The position numbers were made by a program, and so were the translations under genes. DNA of 64,000 bases from Saussurea involucrata (lineage: Eukaryota > Streptophyta > Magnoliopsida > Asterales > Asteraceae), in contig CM066321.1 in the NCBI GenBank assembly GCA_033807775.1, forward strand, positions 235,096,350 through 235,160,349. The letters are read 5' to 3'. Positions within the stretch are counted from its first letter, which is position 1. Every line of letters begins with the position of its first letter. The notes below the pieces were generated by a model. The model did no database searches and was not told the DNA's origin. It was given only the letters and a program-made list of their open reading frames with translations. This document shows, one piece after another, positions 35,767-47,056 of the stretch.

Positions 35767-38700
35767 ATTGGTATCAAAGATGGATTGAAGAAACTCTTCT
35801 TCAATCGGTCATCTATGCAACAATAGAAGATTAGATGATTTATTTGTTGTTTTGGTGCTTAGATTGATTCAATCACATGAGCCTAAACACAAATATCATA
35901 TCTGATACTTATTTTCTGTTTTGTGCTTATTGGAAATCCAATCTTTGATTTCAATAAGATTTGGATAAGTTTTGACAGAAAATTAGTGTTTCTCTTCACA
36001 AAATCTGATTCTGCACACCACATGTTTGATGAAATGCCTAAGTGAAGATTTGATTCTGTTTGGGTCAAATCTGATCAGATTTAATACATGTGTGTGTTTT
36101 GATTCTTTCTTATTCATTGGTCTTATTTGATAAGCACTAAGTAGATGGTTGATCTATGATCTCATCCTTGTGTGTGCTTGAGTCCATAGCATTTTTTTGG
36201 CATCTTGGTAGTAAGGTTGTTGATCTTTGATCTGACCTTTATTTAAATCCAAGATTGGACTCTTTTTTACTCAGATTTTGTTTGTATTCCGCTGGTCATA
36301 ATCGATTAAATGAAAAACAAAATCATTTGAGTCTTGAAAAAGTTGATTGAGAAAGATTTGGTGCTGTGCTAATTTTCAAAGTCTGATCTGAATTTTTTTG
36401 ACTTTTGAGTGCTTCTAATCAGTTTTCTGACCTGATCAATTAGAGATCTGAGTATTTGCACTCATTGTTCTAAAAATTATGAAGATCGTTTTATTTTCAA
36501 CACCAAAGGTTTTGTGAAACTTGGAAACCAACAACCCTGTGCATCAATGTTTGATGAATTAGAAGTTGGTTCACGGAGTGATAAGGGTGATTTGTTTTGG
36601 GAGTCACAAGGAGGAATTTATCTTGGATTAATAGTGATATTGGTTGCTGTTGGATCTGGCTTCTTTATGAAATCACTTTTCAACATCATGTTAGAACCAA
36701 TTAGATTCATGGATGTCTTATTAAGCAGTTGATTAAGCTGCTGGTACTGTTTGTTGCTGTAGAACTCAAAAGAATTAAGCTGCTGTTTGTTGATATATTT
36801 TTAGAAAATGTGCAGCTCAGACTTGTTAAGTGCAACAGTGAATTCGAAGAGAACTTCAGAAGCTTGTCACTGTTGTGTTGCCATCATGATCAAAAGTTTG
36901 CTGCTGAATCAGATGATAAGCTGTCCATTAAGCTACTGTTGTTAAGCAGCCGCTGCCGTTAATATGATTCGAGATAATTTTGTTCAGAAGAGATGATCAA
37001 CAGAAAATTTGAAGACCAGAAGCTTATCAGAGCTCTGTTGGCTTACAGAGCTCTGTTAATTTTTCAGAGGTTGATCAGAAGTGTTCGGGTGCAAATCTGT
37101 TGAAAGTGGCAGCAACCACAGCTTATCGAAGCCTCAGAAGTGGGTCTTGCGATCTGTCCAACCTATTTGCTGCTCATCAGATCTTACCAGAGCTCTGTTG
37201 AGCTTACCAGAGCTCTGTTAACTTCTCAGACGCTGTCAGAAGTGGTTCAGAGATCTCATCCAGATTTAAATATGCAGATCTTAGAAAGGCCCCTCAAAGA
37301 CCCGATAAGCACAGAAGAATATATTCTGCCCACAGACTTCAAAGTTATGCTTGGAATGTCAGAATTTGCTGTTGTCCATGTCGAAGTGCAGCTGTCAGCA
37401 CAAGGAATCTTGTTATAATTCCTCACAAACAGACTTGCCAAATAGATATTGAAGAGAAAATGCAGCTACAATCTGTTTTGGAGCTTATATGCAGTTTGTG
37501 TTTGATCTCGAGTTGCTGTCAAAACAGATTAAAACATGCAGCTGGTGTAATTTGTTTTTTTTTCTCTCTGGTGCTGATCAAGAATAGAAGTTGTTGTGTT
37601 CAAATGTTAACCACAGAGGACTCTAATGGTATTTCAGAAGTTGTCACGCTGTCCAGAAGAATGCAGAGTTTTTTTTAAGCTGCTCCTGCGTATTTGAATA
37701 TCCAAAAGCAACTTACAGAAGCTGTTAAGCATCTGATTAAGCTGCTGTGACAATGATGCGACTGCTGTGATCAATTGTTTTGCTGTCAAAAGTGCAGGTC
37801 TGCACGGTTTTAAATCTGTGGATACAAAATTTTAACAGCTGTAATGTGGTGTTGTATAGAAGTTCTGTTCAGAAGCAGCCGTCGATCAGACTACACTGAG
37901 CTTAATCACAACAAAGTACACAACCTAGAAGTTCAGATTTTAAATGTCCGTGTTGGATTATGAAGTGAAGATGTGTTCTACCAAAGCATACATATTTCAG
38001 TATAAAGGTTTTAAAGGTTGTCCAACTGCAGAGCTAGATCAGAAGCAGAACAGTCGCTGCTGTGTTTAAGGGTTTAAGCAATTGTCGAGAGCTGTTGTTT
38101 GGTAAAGCCAACAGAGCTTAGCTGTTGTCCAAATTAAGCAACAGTAAGGCTGCTGTCCAGAGTCGGTTATGTGCAGCAGCAACAAACACTTCAGCTCTGT
38201 GATCACAAACTTATCAGAGTTTGGTTGTTTTCGATGTTGCTATTTCAAATAAGCTGCAACCATCTAGATTCGTGTATAGAGTTTGATTAGTGCTTAATCA
38301 GAGATTTTTGCCTCAATGTGATCAGAGATTGGGTTTATCAGAAGAAGTAGCAGAAGCTTATCAGAGAGCTTAACAGAGCTCTGATCGTCGACAGAAGCTT
38401 ACCAGAGCTGCTCTGTGAACACTGGGTTTATTTTTTCACACAAGAGCTTACCAGAGCTCTGTTGAAGCTTACCAGAGCTCTGTTGACTTTACCAGAGCTC
38501 TGTTGATTGACAAGATGGTTTAAGTTTTTTTAAAGAGGCAATTCACCAAAGCTCTGTTGACATCAGAGATCAATTACAGAGGATGGATGCTACCTTCAGA
38601 AGATGGTTCAGAGACAAATATCAGGTTGATTAAGCTGCTTCAGAAGCTGTCCTGATTGTGCAGAAATCCATTAAGCCTCTGAATAAGCTGCTTCTGTTAA

Positions 38701-39647
38701 GACCATCCAGAGACTTAAAGATCAAAGTCTACTTGTGCAGAGTTTTGAATGAGATTGTTTTTGAGTAGCTACTAAAGTCCAGAAAGACGTGGCTGTCCAG
38801 ATTAAGCCACTGCTGTTAAGAGCTTAATTGTGCTTAATTCATACAGAGATGATTCACAAAATCTCTATGCACGCTCAGAAATTCAGATGTTGTTCAAAGG
38901 ACATGCAAGGCCTCTAAAAGTCAGTTTAGAGATGCTCATATGCACATCCAGAGGAGTCAGTTCAGAGCTTAATCAAGAGGCTCTCTGGATCAAATTTCTC
39001 AGAAATAAGAGCAATGACCAGAAGGGACCAGAAGCAGACTCAAGCATGTTTATTAGAGTTCGTTGGTCCAGAAATCAAATCAAGCCAAAAGCCCGGAGCC
39101 CGAAATTTTCCACTTTGTTTGACAGCTTTGCGCTGCTTCAGAAACATGCGCACAACGTTTTACTCGGTACTCCAAATTACACGAGTCCAGTTTCATTGGA
39201 AACATAATTCACAGACGCACGACTTTGATGTTCTAAGTTTTCTCAAATTATGTGAGCTGATATGCCAAAATCAGCTTCAAAGTCTGCTGTAAGGTGCTGG
39301 ACCGAAAGCATTGCATTTAATTCATGCTCTTTCCGCTTTCAAGAACGGTGTTCTCTCGACGGTTCTTCACGGTTTCATGCTGATATTTGTGACATGTTGA
39401 TTGTCACTCACTCCTCTATTATTCAAGTTTAATGCTCGGTGCTGAATGCTTAATCAACAGTGAAGTTGAGTCATGAAAACTAGACAAAATGGGGTTAATT
39501 GTCTCGGTTTTTCAAGAAGATGAGCCTATATTTGAGGGGGAGCTCATGATGCTTTGAAGACTCGAAGAATGGAACGCCAAAGTTTCTAAAGAAAGCAAGG
39601 GGGAGACTATAAGATGATGCTTTCTTTATAAAACATTAGGGGGAGAT
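35767..39647 (+). other. T1 internal region, no recognised coding sequence
   Basis: Longest open frames are about 125 codons and show no domain. Repeated short words CAGAGCTCTGTTG, CAGAAGCT and TTAAGCTGCT occur throughout 36720-38960. Three PPT-like tracts (TTTGAGGGGGAGC near 39533, AGCAAGGGGGAGAC near 39595, and the terminal one) lie at the 3' end, as in elements that once had a Sirevirus or other copia layout. Confidence 0.7.
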
Positions 39648-40022
39648 TGTTAGATTAAATTAGCTCCTAATTTAATAAATGTTTTATAAAGAATTATTGT
39701 AATAGGGCTTTTAGATGGCTTTATGGTTTTTTAGCTACAATATGGGCTTAGGCCTTATTATCTTGTAAATGGACCCTTTATAAAGAATTTTAGGGTTCAT
39801 TTTATCATAAGGTCATTTAGAAGAATCACAAAAACACACTGACTAATCTCATGAGAGTCATCTAAAATGTAAAGTGTGGTGTTCTTCAATATTTCTTCTC
39901 CATATTATCTTCAATGAATATGAGATGAGTTTCTTTATTATTGTTCTTATTGTTCATCTTATCTCTATTTATATATGGATTTTATTTCTTCTATTGTCTG
40001 CTTGTTCTAAATGGGACCAACA
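39648..40022 (+). repeat. T1 3' LTR
   Basis: Partner of 35392-35766, a single difference seen by eye. Preceded by AAACATTAGGGGGAGAT (PPT). Confidence 0.95.
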
Positions 40023-42623
40023 ATCATCATCAGAAAATGCGATGCCTTCATCTGGTGAGGTCTGAACAACACACTTTGAAGCAACCTTACTTCTTTTGCT
40101 TGAAGTCTCTCCTTCTGGGGGTCCTTCTGGGGGTCCTTCTGTGGGTCGTTTGAGTGTAGCAGTCTTTTTGATGGTATATGTGAAGGTTGAGACTGCCTTT
40201 TTCAGTGCATCTTCGACCTCTGTTGCAGCAGTTCTGATCTCATCTACTTAACTCTCAAAGTTAACTTTGTGAGAGTCAAGAGATGTCTGCACATATCGCT
40301 CTGTTGCTTGTGCCTTCATGACAAACTTTGATGAGATGTACATCATTCTGCTGAGAACGTTTTGACTGAAATCGCCCATCTGGCCAACTGTCATAGGTAA
40401 ATCATTGGGGCTTGGACCAGAAATGTTAACTGGGGTAGCAGAAGATGTCGTTGCTTCTTTGATTGCATTCTTAACAGAGTTGTCGATTAACTCTGTCAAG
40501 GTTCTGATGTTTGAGTCTGATAGGAGAAGTGAAGGTATAGGCATCGTTCTGTTCATTGCAGCCGTGTGGTTCTCTGCCATAAGTCTTTTTAGATCTGCAA
40601 GCTCTATTGATATCTTTGTTGACTCCTCTACTCTGACCCTTTCAACATCTGCATATCTCTGATTTATCTCTGCATATTTAGATGAGATCTGTTGCAGTTC
40701 TTCTCTGAGAGAAGCATTCTCCTTGCGGATCAGCTCCTCCTTTGATTCATTGATAAGTTTATACTCATTCAAGGAGTTGTTGATACTATCACAGAAGCTT
40801 GTGAACTCTGCTCTTGTGACAGTGTCAACGGGGGTAACCTTGGCTCCATCAGATGGATCCAATTCAGCCTCGAGTTCAGAGGCGCCTACATCAAGTGTTG
40901 TTTTGAGGTTGGCTCTTGTAGGACTTCCACCCGATCCTTGATGCTCCTTTTCAGGGGAAACATCTACAGATGTTCTGACCAGAGTTTCCTCTTCCAGCTC
41001 AGGTTCTGGAGAAGGAAATCTGATGTGTTGAGAAGAGCTTGGATCAAGCAAAGTCTTCCCTTGTGAGACTAGGTCATTCCATTGTCCCTGAGTCGGACAG
41101 AGACTACGTAAGATACGAAAGATCTCGGGTCTATTTTGTGTCAAGTCTATGTGAGCCACAAAGGCATCATCGTGTGGAGGTGACCTATTGATGTTCTGGG
41201 GCAAAGGAACATCATTACCAATATTCCTAAGAGGCGTGAAGAGTTGCCTCTGGTGGTTCTTGCTGGTTAGGGTTCGAGGTGTGAACCTCTGTTTCAATAT
41301 TCCTCTGGGCTTGATCACCCGAAATAGATTGTATGGTTGCACTGGGAGTTGGGGTGCGGAATCTCACATGTGTGTTCTCTTGAACATCTTGTTCTAAGCT
41401 CGCATTTCCCTCGGCTCCTAGGGTTTTAGAAGACTCGGGATTCTCTTCCTCACCTTTTTCTTTCTCACTACTACCAGAGGAGGACGAAATTACTTCCACC
41501 TCTGTAGTTTCCCTTACTCCCTCATGAACAGTCTCCATAGGGGATGCTCTGTTCTGTACTTCCTCCTCCATCACTCTTGCAGAGGAAGACCCCACTTCGG
41601 GTGCTCTTGCCTCTGGTCTGTTAACTTCTTCTCCTATTTCCTCACTCATACTTACTAATGAGGGCTCAGATCCTAAGTATGCTGGGGTTCTCACCTCAGG
41701 TTCTTGAGGTTGAGCAGCACTCTCATAGTTTTGGATAGAAATATGTTGAGGGTCAATTAGAGAGAGCATTGTTCTTGTACTCGTCTAATAAAAGGATATT
41801 CACCTGATGTTGTGGGAAGGAACCTGGACATTACCCAAACAGGTGTAGGATTTCCCTGTTGAGTTAATTCCAAGCGTTGGAAGGCTCTTCTGATTACCAG
41901 ACTGATGAATCGAGGGAAATTGATGGTCTTCAGAAATTTGTGGGTTCCAACAACTCCTCCTCTTGCATGGTTGAAGTCTTTGTGTTAACAGCAGCAAGAA
42001 GATCATTGTACAAAATGCTGGCGTAGTCGAAGTTCCTGTTAAAGAATAATCCATACACGATTTTTAGGATTTCGGTGCTGGTTTGATCTTGACTACCAGA
42101 TTTGCATGTGAGGGTTCTATTCAATGTGGAGAACATGAAGTTCCACACTGTGGGTAGGTTTGATCTTCTGAACTCGCCTATTTTGTTCAGTTCTTTGTTG
42201 TAGCCTAAGAACTTCATAAAGTCAAGAAGAACAACTACTTTGGGGGGTTTCTCATAGGTTTCAATTCCAAGATGTCTTCATCTTGAAAATCCTTCTGAAA
42301 GTGCTGGCACGAATGCGGATTGTACCCGCCCCTCCATTTCTAGAATCGACATTTCCAACGATCCCATCTTGTTCTTCAATGTACTGGCACGTAGTCCACC
42401 ATTGTTGGACGTAGATCTCGGGAAGGTTGTCGTCGAACTCAGTTAGGGCTCTAAAAACTCCAGAGTTTATGAAAAACTCTACAAAAATGTGATAGGTGGG
42501 TAAATAGAGACCTGGGTTAGCATCGAAACGGTAGTTGTTGTCTGCTAACTCGTATGGAAGGATAGCGATTTGGTCTACGGGTCCTATTCGGCTAGATTCA
42601 GCTGAGTTTTGTTGTTCTGCCGT
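40023..42623 (-). pseudogene. C2 env-like ORF, N-terminal part
   Basis: Sirevirus envelope-like ORF of unknown function; no convincing signal peptide or membrane segment seen. The expected start codon is ACG (42621-42623) followed by AEQQN, where C3 has ATG followed by ADQQQ, so the start is lost. Conserved N-terminal part: RFDANPGLYLPTYHIFVEFF and IYVQQWWTTCQYIE. A frameshift near 42275 follows, then FLGYNKELNKIGEFRRSNLP (about 42210) and RNFDYASILYNDLLA. An acidic, Ser/Glu-rich part (41769-41227), another frameshift near 41240, a coiled coil (REELQQISSKYAEINQRYAD) and a basic tail follow. It is cut by T1 at 40022. Confidence 0.8.
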
Positions 42624-42737
42624 TGTTGCAGGTTAGGGTTTCTTGAAGAACTTAAGGGTTTTGAACTTTGAGAGGGAAAGATGAGGGGTTTTGAATGATC
42701 AGTAAACGTAAGAAAAGAAATGGGTCGTGGGTATGGA

Positions 42738-42745
42738 TATTTATA
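42738..42745 (-). promoter_or_regulatory. TATA box upstream of the C2 env-like ORF
   Basis: Minus-sense GTATAAATATCC about 115 bp before the expected start of the env-like ORF (42623). A comparable TATA box precedes the env-like gene of C3. Suggests an internal promoter. Confidence 0.5.
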
Positions 42746-43319
42746 CTCGAATCATGTGGCTGGACGAATGTCGTAGGTACTGTAGGCACTCGAGTGTCAG
42801 ATAGTGGAGTGGCCTCAACAGTGTAACGTGGGAACAACTAACGGTTGGTTTCTCAATCAGAGATTGGCACGTGGATTTGGTTCTGACATCTTTTGGGCAA
42901 GTAAACCGTCACGGTTAGAGATGGGTGGGTGACATGTCGTTGACGTTTAGAAATAACCCGCACCTCTGGTGACAACACTCCTGATGACGTGGCAGAAAAC
43001 TGACAGAGCTCTGGTGGAACTTAGTACAGTTTTGCCTCTGTTGAGTGACCGTTTTCATTTCTTTTCAAGTATCCCAAGATGTTTCACCTTTACCCAAAGA
43101 TCATTTTAAAAATTCTGTTCTGATGTGAAAGTGATCAAAGAACGAGAACAGAACTGACTTAGAAATTTCACAGATATCTGGTGAGAATCAACAGAGACTC
43201 TGGTGAAATATCAGAGTTCTGGCAAGTTCTTGACTTTATCAAAAGGTTTTCATCAGAATAGGTTTTCCCTTCCACAAAAAGATTTTCCTTTAATGTTCAA
43301 AAAGCAAAGTCATTTAGAT

Positions 43320-43380
43320 TTGAGACTGAGTTGACATGCTCCCCCTAAAACCATGCATCTCTTAAACTCCCCCTTAAATC
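43320..43380 (-). other. C2 multiple polypurine tracts after pol
   Basis: Minus-sense runs TTTTAGGGGGAGC and TAAGGGGGAG occur just after the RNase H stop, far from the 3' LTR. Multiple PPTs in this place are described for Sireviruses. C3 has a larger set at 58890-59160. Confidence 0.6.
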
Positions 43381-43599
43381 CTGAGCTTAATAGACATATT
43401 TTTCTTTTCAGCTTTTTGAAAAAAACTTTATGTACAAAAAAATATATACAGACAAGAAATTTCACAAGAGGAATATGTTAAAAAAAATATGCTGGCAGAG
43501 CTCTGGTGAGAACATCAGAGGCTCTGGTGAACTATCCTACCCAACTATTGACAGAGCTCTGGTAGAAACATCAGAGGCTCTGTTGAATTTTAAACAGAG

Positions 43600-46038
43600 T
43601 TAGGAGGACATGTTCAGCATACCCATCTTGCTTATTAAGAAGTTAAATCTCCTTTCATCAAGGGCTTTTGTGAACAGATCAGCAAGTTGGAAGTCAGTTG
43701 AAACAAAATACATTTCAATTGTCCCTTTTTCAACATGATCCTCTATAAAATGGTACCTTATGTCGATATGCTTTGTCTTGGAGTGCTGGACTGGATTAGC
43801 TATAATTGCTATGGCACTCTTGGAGTCGCACAGAATTGGGATTTTCTTGTACTCCATGCCATAATCTTTGAGTTGAGTTTTCATCCATATCACTTGAGAG
43901 CAACAACTAGCAGCAGCCACATATTCTGCTTCTACTGTAGAGGTTGATATGCAGTTCTGTTTCTTGGATGTCCAACTCACCAATTTATCTCCAAGCAATT
44001 GGCAGCTACCAGAAGTACTCTTTCTATCATTCCTGCATCCTCCATAATCTGAATCAGTATATGCAATAAGCTCGAAACCAGAATTAAGAGGATACCAGAG
44101 ACCCAAAAATTGAGTCCCTTTTAGATATTTAAATATGCGTTTGACAACAGACATGTGGGATTCTTTAGGATTTGCTTGAAATCTAGCACAAAGACAGGTT
44201 GCAAACATTATATCAGGTCTGCTAGCAGTTAAGTACATAAGTGACCCTATCATGCCTCTGTAGTTCTTGACATCCACAGGTTCACCATTAAGGTCAGAGT
44301 CAAGTTTAACTCCAGTGGCAATAGGAGTTTTCATTGGATTTGAATTATTGAGCTTATACTTTTTCAAAATATCAGAGATGTATTTAGACTGACTTATAAA
44401 AGTCCCTCTGATGGATTGTTTTACTTGCAAACCAAGGAAGAAAGAAAGTTCTCCCATCATGCTCATTTTGAATTCACTTTTCATCAATTCCTCAAATCTA
44501 TCACAGTACTCCGGCCTTGTACACCCAAAGATAATGTCATCAACATATATCTGTACCAGAAGAATATCATTCTTATACCTTCTAAAGAATAGAATTGTAT
44601 CGACAGTACCTTTCTCGAAGTGATTAGTCAACATAAAATTTGACAGAGTTTCATACCAGGCTCTGGGAGCTTGCTTAAGGCCGTACAAAGCTTTGTCTAA
44701 CTTGTAAATGTGGTCTGGAAACTCTGGGCTTTCAAAACCTGGTGGTTGCTGGACATAAACTTCTTCTTGGAGTTTGCCATTCAGAAAGGCCGATTTCACA
44801 TCCATCTGGTAGACCTTGAAACCCTTATGAGCAGCATAGGCTAAGAAGATTCTCATAGCTTCCAGCCTAGCCACAGGTGCAAAAGTTTCGTCATAATTGA
44901 TACCTTCTTCTTGGCAATATCCCTTTGCAACCAGCCGAGCTTTATTTCTGATGATAATCCCATCTTCATCCTTTTTATTTCTGAACACCCACTTGGTTCC
45001 AATAGCAGCTTTATCTTTAGGGAGTGGAACCAAGGACCAAACTTTATTCCTTTCAAACTCCAGAAGCTCCTCTTGCATGGCTTCTATCCAATTTGGGTCT
45101 TCCAGGGCTTCAGAGATCTTCTTTGGCTCAATCATGTTTAGAAAATTGGCAAAGAAAGCTTCATTGATTGTGGTCGATCTTGTCTTCACACCATCTTCAG
45201 CAACACCAATAATTAGATGATGGGGGTGATCCTTTGTCCATCTTGTCATGGGAGCATGGACAACAGGTGGGGTTTGTGATTCTGATGGGAAAAGACAAAT
45301 TTCTGCATCAGAGCTCTGTGGATTGGGACCAGGGCTCTGTGGCACACAACTCTGGATAGTGGCCTCATTGCTCTGTGATGTCCCAACAGGGCTCAGCGAA
45401 GGTGAACTTCCAAATAGGGAATCTCTCCCAATATGAGTCAATAGGAGTGATGATGGCTCTTGTTCAGGTTCTCTTACATCTGGTTGTGGTTCCTCATTTC
45501 TCTGCATAACACCTGTAGACAGAGAAGTAGATGGTGAAGAATTGGAGCGACCAGTAAGAGTTGTACTTGTCAGATTCTGTTCTGTTGAGTTCTGAGCCTG
45601 ATTGCCTCTGGTGATGTTGACAGAGGAATCATCATCGAAGAAATCGTTGAAGACTAAGTTTATATCTTCTTCCCTTGACTTTGAAGAGCTTGGCTTCTGT
45701 TCCTTCTGTGTCTCCTCTGGTATTTTGCGATCAGAGGAACTTGATGTATTTTCATCAAAAGACACATTGATGCTCTCTTGAATGACTCTGGTTATGGTAT
45801 TGTAGACTCTGTAGGCTTTAGAGGTTAAGGAATAACCAATAAAGATTCCTTCGTCAGCCTTCTTGTCGAATTTGCCCAGTTGTTCTCTGTCATTCAAGAT
45901 ATAACACTTACAGCCGAAAATATGAAAATATTTCACATTTGGCCTTCGATTGTTGATGAGTTCATAGGGAGTCTTCTTAAATCTTTTCACTATTACAGCT
46001 CTATTTTGGGTAAAACAGGCTGTTGAGACTGCCTCTGT
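43600..46038 (-). CDS. pol: C2 pol, integrase C-terminus, reverse transcriptase and RNase H (open)
   Basis: Open frame from the integrase C-terminal domain (KKTPYELINNRRPNVKYFH) through a Ser/Pro/Glu-rich linker to RT and RNase H, ending SKMGMLNMSS with TAA near the spacer. RT has the first Asp in YQMDVKSAFLNG, the copia signature ALYGLKQAPRAWYE, and the catalytic VQIYVDDIIFG. RNase H has AYTDSDYGG, STVEAEYVAAASC and LCDSKSAIAI (all acidic residues present), ending with the HIDIRYHFIEDHVEKG block. No internal stop over nearly 800 codons, in contrast with the upstream half of pol. Confidence 0.93.
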   Translation of the reverse strand, partial: TEAVSTACFTQNRAVIVKRFKKTPYELINNRRPNVKYFHIFGCKCYILNDREQLGKFDKKADEGIFIGYSLTSKAYRVYNTITRVIQESINVSFDENTSSSSDRKIPEETQKEQKPSSSKSREEDINLVFNDFFDDDSSVNITRGNQAQNSTEQNLTSTTLTGRSNSSPSTSLSTGVMQRNEEPQPDVREPEQEPSSLLLTHIGRDSLFGSSPSLSPVGTSQSNEATIQSCVPQSPGPNPQSSDAEICLFPSESQTPPVVHAPMTRWTKDHPHHLIIGVAEDGVKTRSTTINEAFFANFLNMIEPKKISEALEDPNWIEAMQEELLEFERNKVWSLVPLPKDKAAIGTKWVFRNKKDEDGIIIRNKARLVAKGYCQEEGINYDETFAPVARLEAMRIFLAYAAHKGFKVYQMDVKSAFLNGKLQEEVYVQQPPGFESPEFPDHIYKLDKALYGLKQAPRAWYETLSNFMLTNHFEKGTVDTILFFRRYKNDILLVQIYVDDIIFGCTRPEYCDRFEELMKSEFKMSMMGELSFFLGLQVKQSIRGTFISQSKYISDILKKYKLNNSNPMKTPIATGVKLDSDLNGEPVDVKNYRGMIGSLMYLTASRPDIMFATCLCARFQANPKESHMSVVKRIFKYLKGTQFLGLWYPLNSGFELIAYTDSDYGGCRNDRKSTSGSCQLLGDKLVSWTSKKQNCISTSTVEAEYVAAASCCSQVIWMKTQLKDYGMEYKKIPILCDSKSAIAIIANPVQHSKTKHIDIRYHFIEDHVEKGTIEMYFVSTDFQLADLFTKALDERRFNFLISKMGMLNMSS

Positions 46039-46041
46039 CTA

Positions 46042-47026
46042 GAAGTTGATAGGAAGGATAGAACCGGCCAACATGGTTCTGGCGGCTTCTACCAGAGTTC
46101 TGTTCTTTCTTTCCACCACTCCATTCTGTTGTGGAGTTCTTGCGACTGAGAAGTTATGGTAAAATACCTTCCTCTGATAGATAGGCATCTATTCTGGCGT
46201 TCTTAAACTCTGTCCCATTATCACTTCTTAACTTTTGGATTTTGAGACCTAACAGAACCTGTATCCTTTTCAACAAACTTATCAGAATTTCTGGGACATC
46301 AGATTTTACTCTGATGAAATCAATCCATGTATATCTAGAAAATTCATCTATAAGTACTAGAATATACTTCTTGCCCGACAGACTTTGCAGAGAGATTGGA
46401 CCACAGAGATCCACCTGAAGCATATGCAAAGGTCTGGGACAACTGTGATCACTCTTAGTTCTGTGTGAAGATCTTTTCATCTTACCCAGCTCACAGGCAG
46501 AACAAAGATGGTCTTTGTCAAATTTAAGGGAAGGAAGACCTTTCACTAAGTTCAACTTCACGAGTTTGTCAAGATTTTGGAAATTCAAATGGGCAAATCT
46601 TTTATGCCAGAGCCAGGCATCTTCCTTTTTCAAAGACACTAAACAGAGTTTTTCTGTTGTAGAGTTTTGGTTTGGATTAAAATTCATTTTGTACAGATTG
46701 CCTTTTCTGTCGGCTCTTAAAAGTTCTTGACCTGACTCGGAAAGCAACAGAGAACAATACTTCTTCCTAAAATTGACATCGAACCCATGATCACAAAGTT
46801 GACTTATACTGAGTAGATTATGATTTAATCCTTCAACATAAGCAACTTCCGAAACTGAAACACCACCATTAATTAAAGTACCATAGCCTCTAATCTGTCC
46901 ACCATTATCTCCTCCAAAGGTTACTGCACTTCCCATTTTGTTCTTGAATGAAGTCAGCAGCTCCTTATTTCCTGTCATGTGCCTGGAACATCCTGAATCT
47001 ACGTACCGATTCTGCACATGAGGCTT
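46042..47026 (-). pseudogene. pol: C2 pol, protease and integrase
   Basis: Protease YVDSGCSRHMTG keeps DSG. Zinc-binding HHCC region WLWHKRFAHLNFQN...CSACELGK, integrase core MLQVDLCGPISLQS (Asp 1) and LRSDNGTEFKN (Asp 2). A frameshift near 46155 follows SEEGI. The next segment, in another frame, has the third catalytic region RTPQQNGVVERKNR and then TAG at 46039-46041 where Trp is expected before TEAV. Integrase is therefore not made in full. Confidence 0.9.
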
Positions 47027-47056
47027 CTGCAAGACAGATTAGTTTCTTTTAGGTAC
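47027..47056 (-). other. C2 candidate ultra-short intron at the gag/pol boundary
   Basis: 30 nt in minus sense: starts GTACCTAAAAG, has ACTAATC (branch-point-like) and ends TGTCTTGCAG (pyrimidine-rich acceptor). It contains the gag stop TAA. Here gag and protease are already in the same frame, and 30 is a multiple of three, so removal keeps that frame and eliminates the stop. Readthrough of TAA is the simple alternative. Confidence 0.5.

Larger units (their letters stand above)
35392..40022 (+). mobile_element. T1: small non-autonomous LTR element, very young
   Basis: 375-bp LTRs (35392-35766, 39648-40022) identical by eye except one base (35470 region GGTGTTTT against GGTTTTTT). Perfect duplication ATCAT (35387-35391, 40023-40027). 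Primer site TGGTATCAAAGA at 35769 and polypurine tract before the right LTR. The 3.9-kb interior has no gag or pol motif. It contains many CCAGAGCTCTGTTG words, the motif also clustered in the C2 LTR. Probably mobilised by a copia partner. Confidence 0.92.
42624..43599 (-). other. C2 spacer between pol and env-like ORF
   Basis: No coding frame. Holds many AGAGCTCTG/CTCTGGTG words (42960-43570), the multiple PPTs, and a TATA box at 42738-42745 on the env-like strand. Confidence 0.65.

Noticed and set aside
38830..39207. 125-codon plus-strand frame in T1
   Set aside because: No family recognised, no start context or domain, and the T1 interior is otherwise non-coding. Not enough to call a gene.
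43600..45990. Functional C2 polyprotein
   Set aside because: RT-RNase H is open, but gag and integrase upstream contain stops and a frameshift, so an active polyprotein is not supported.
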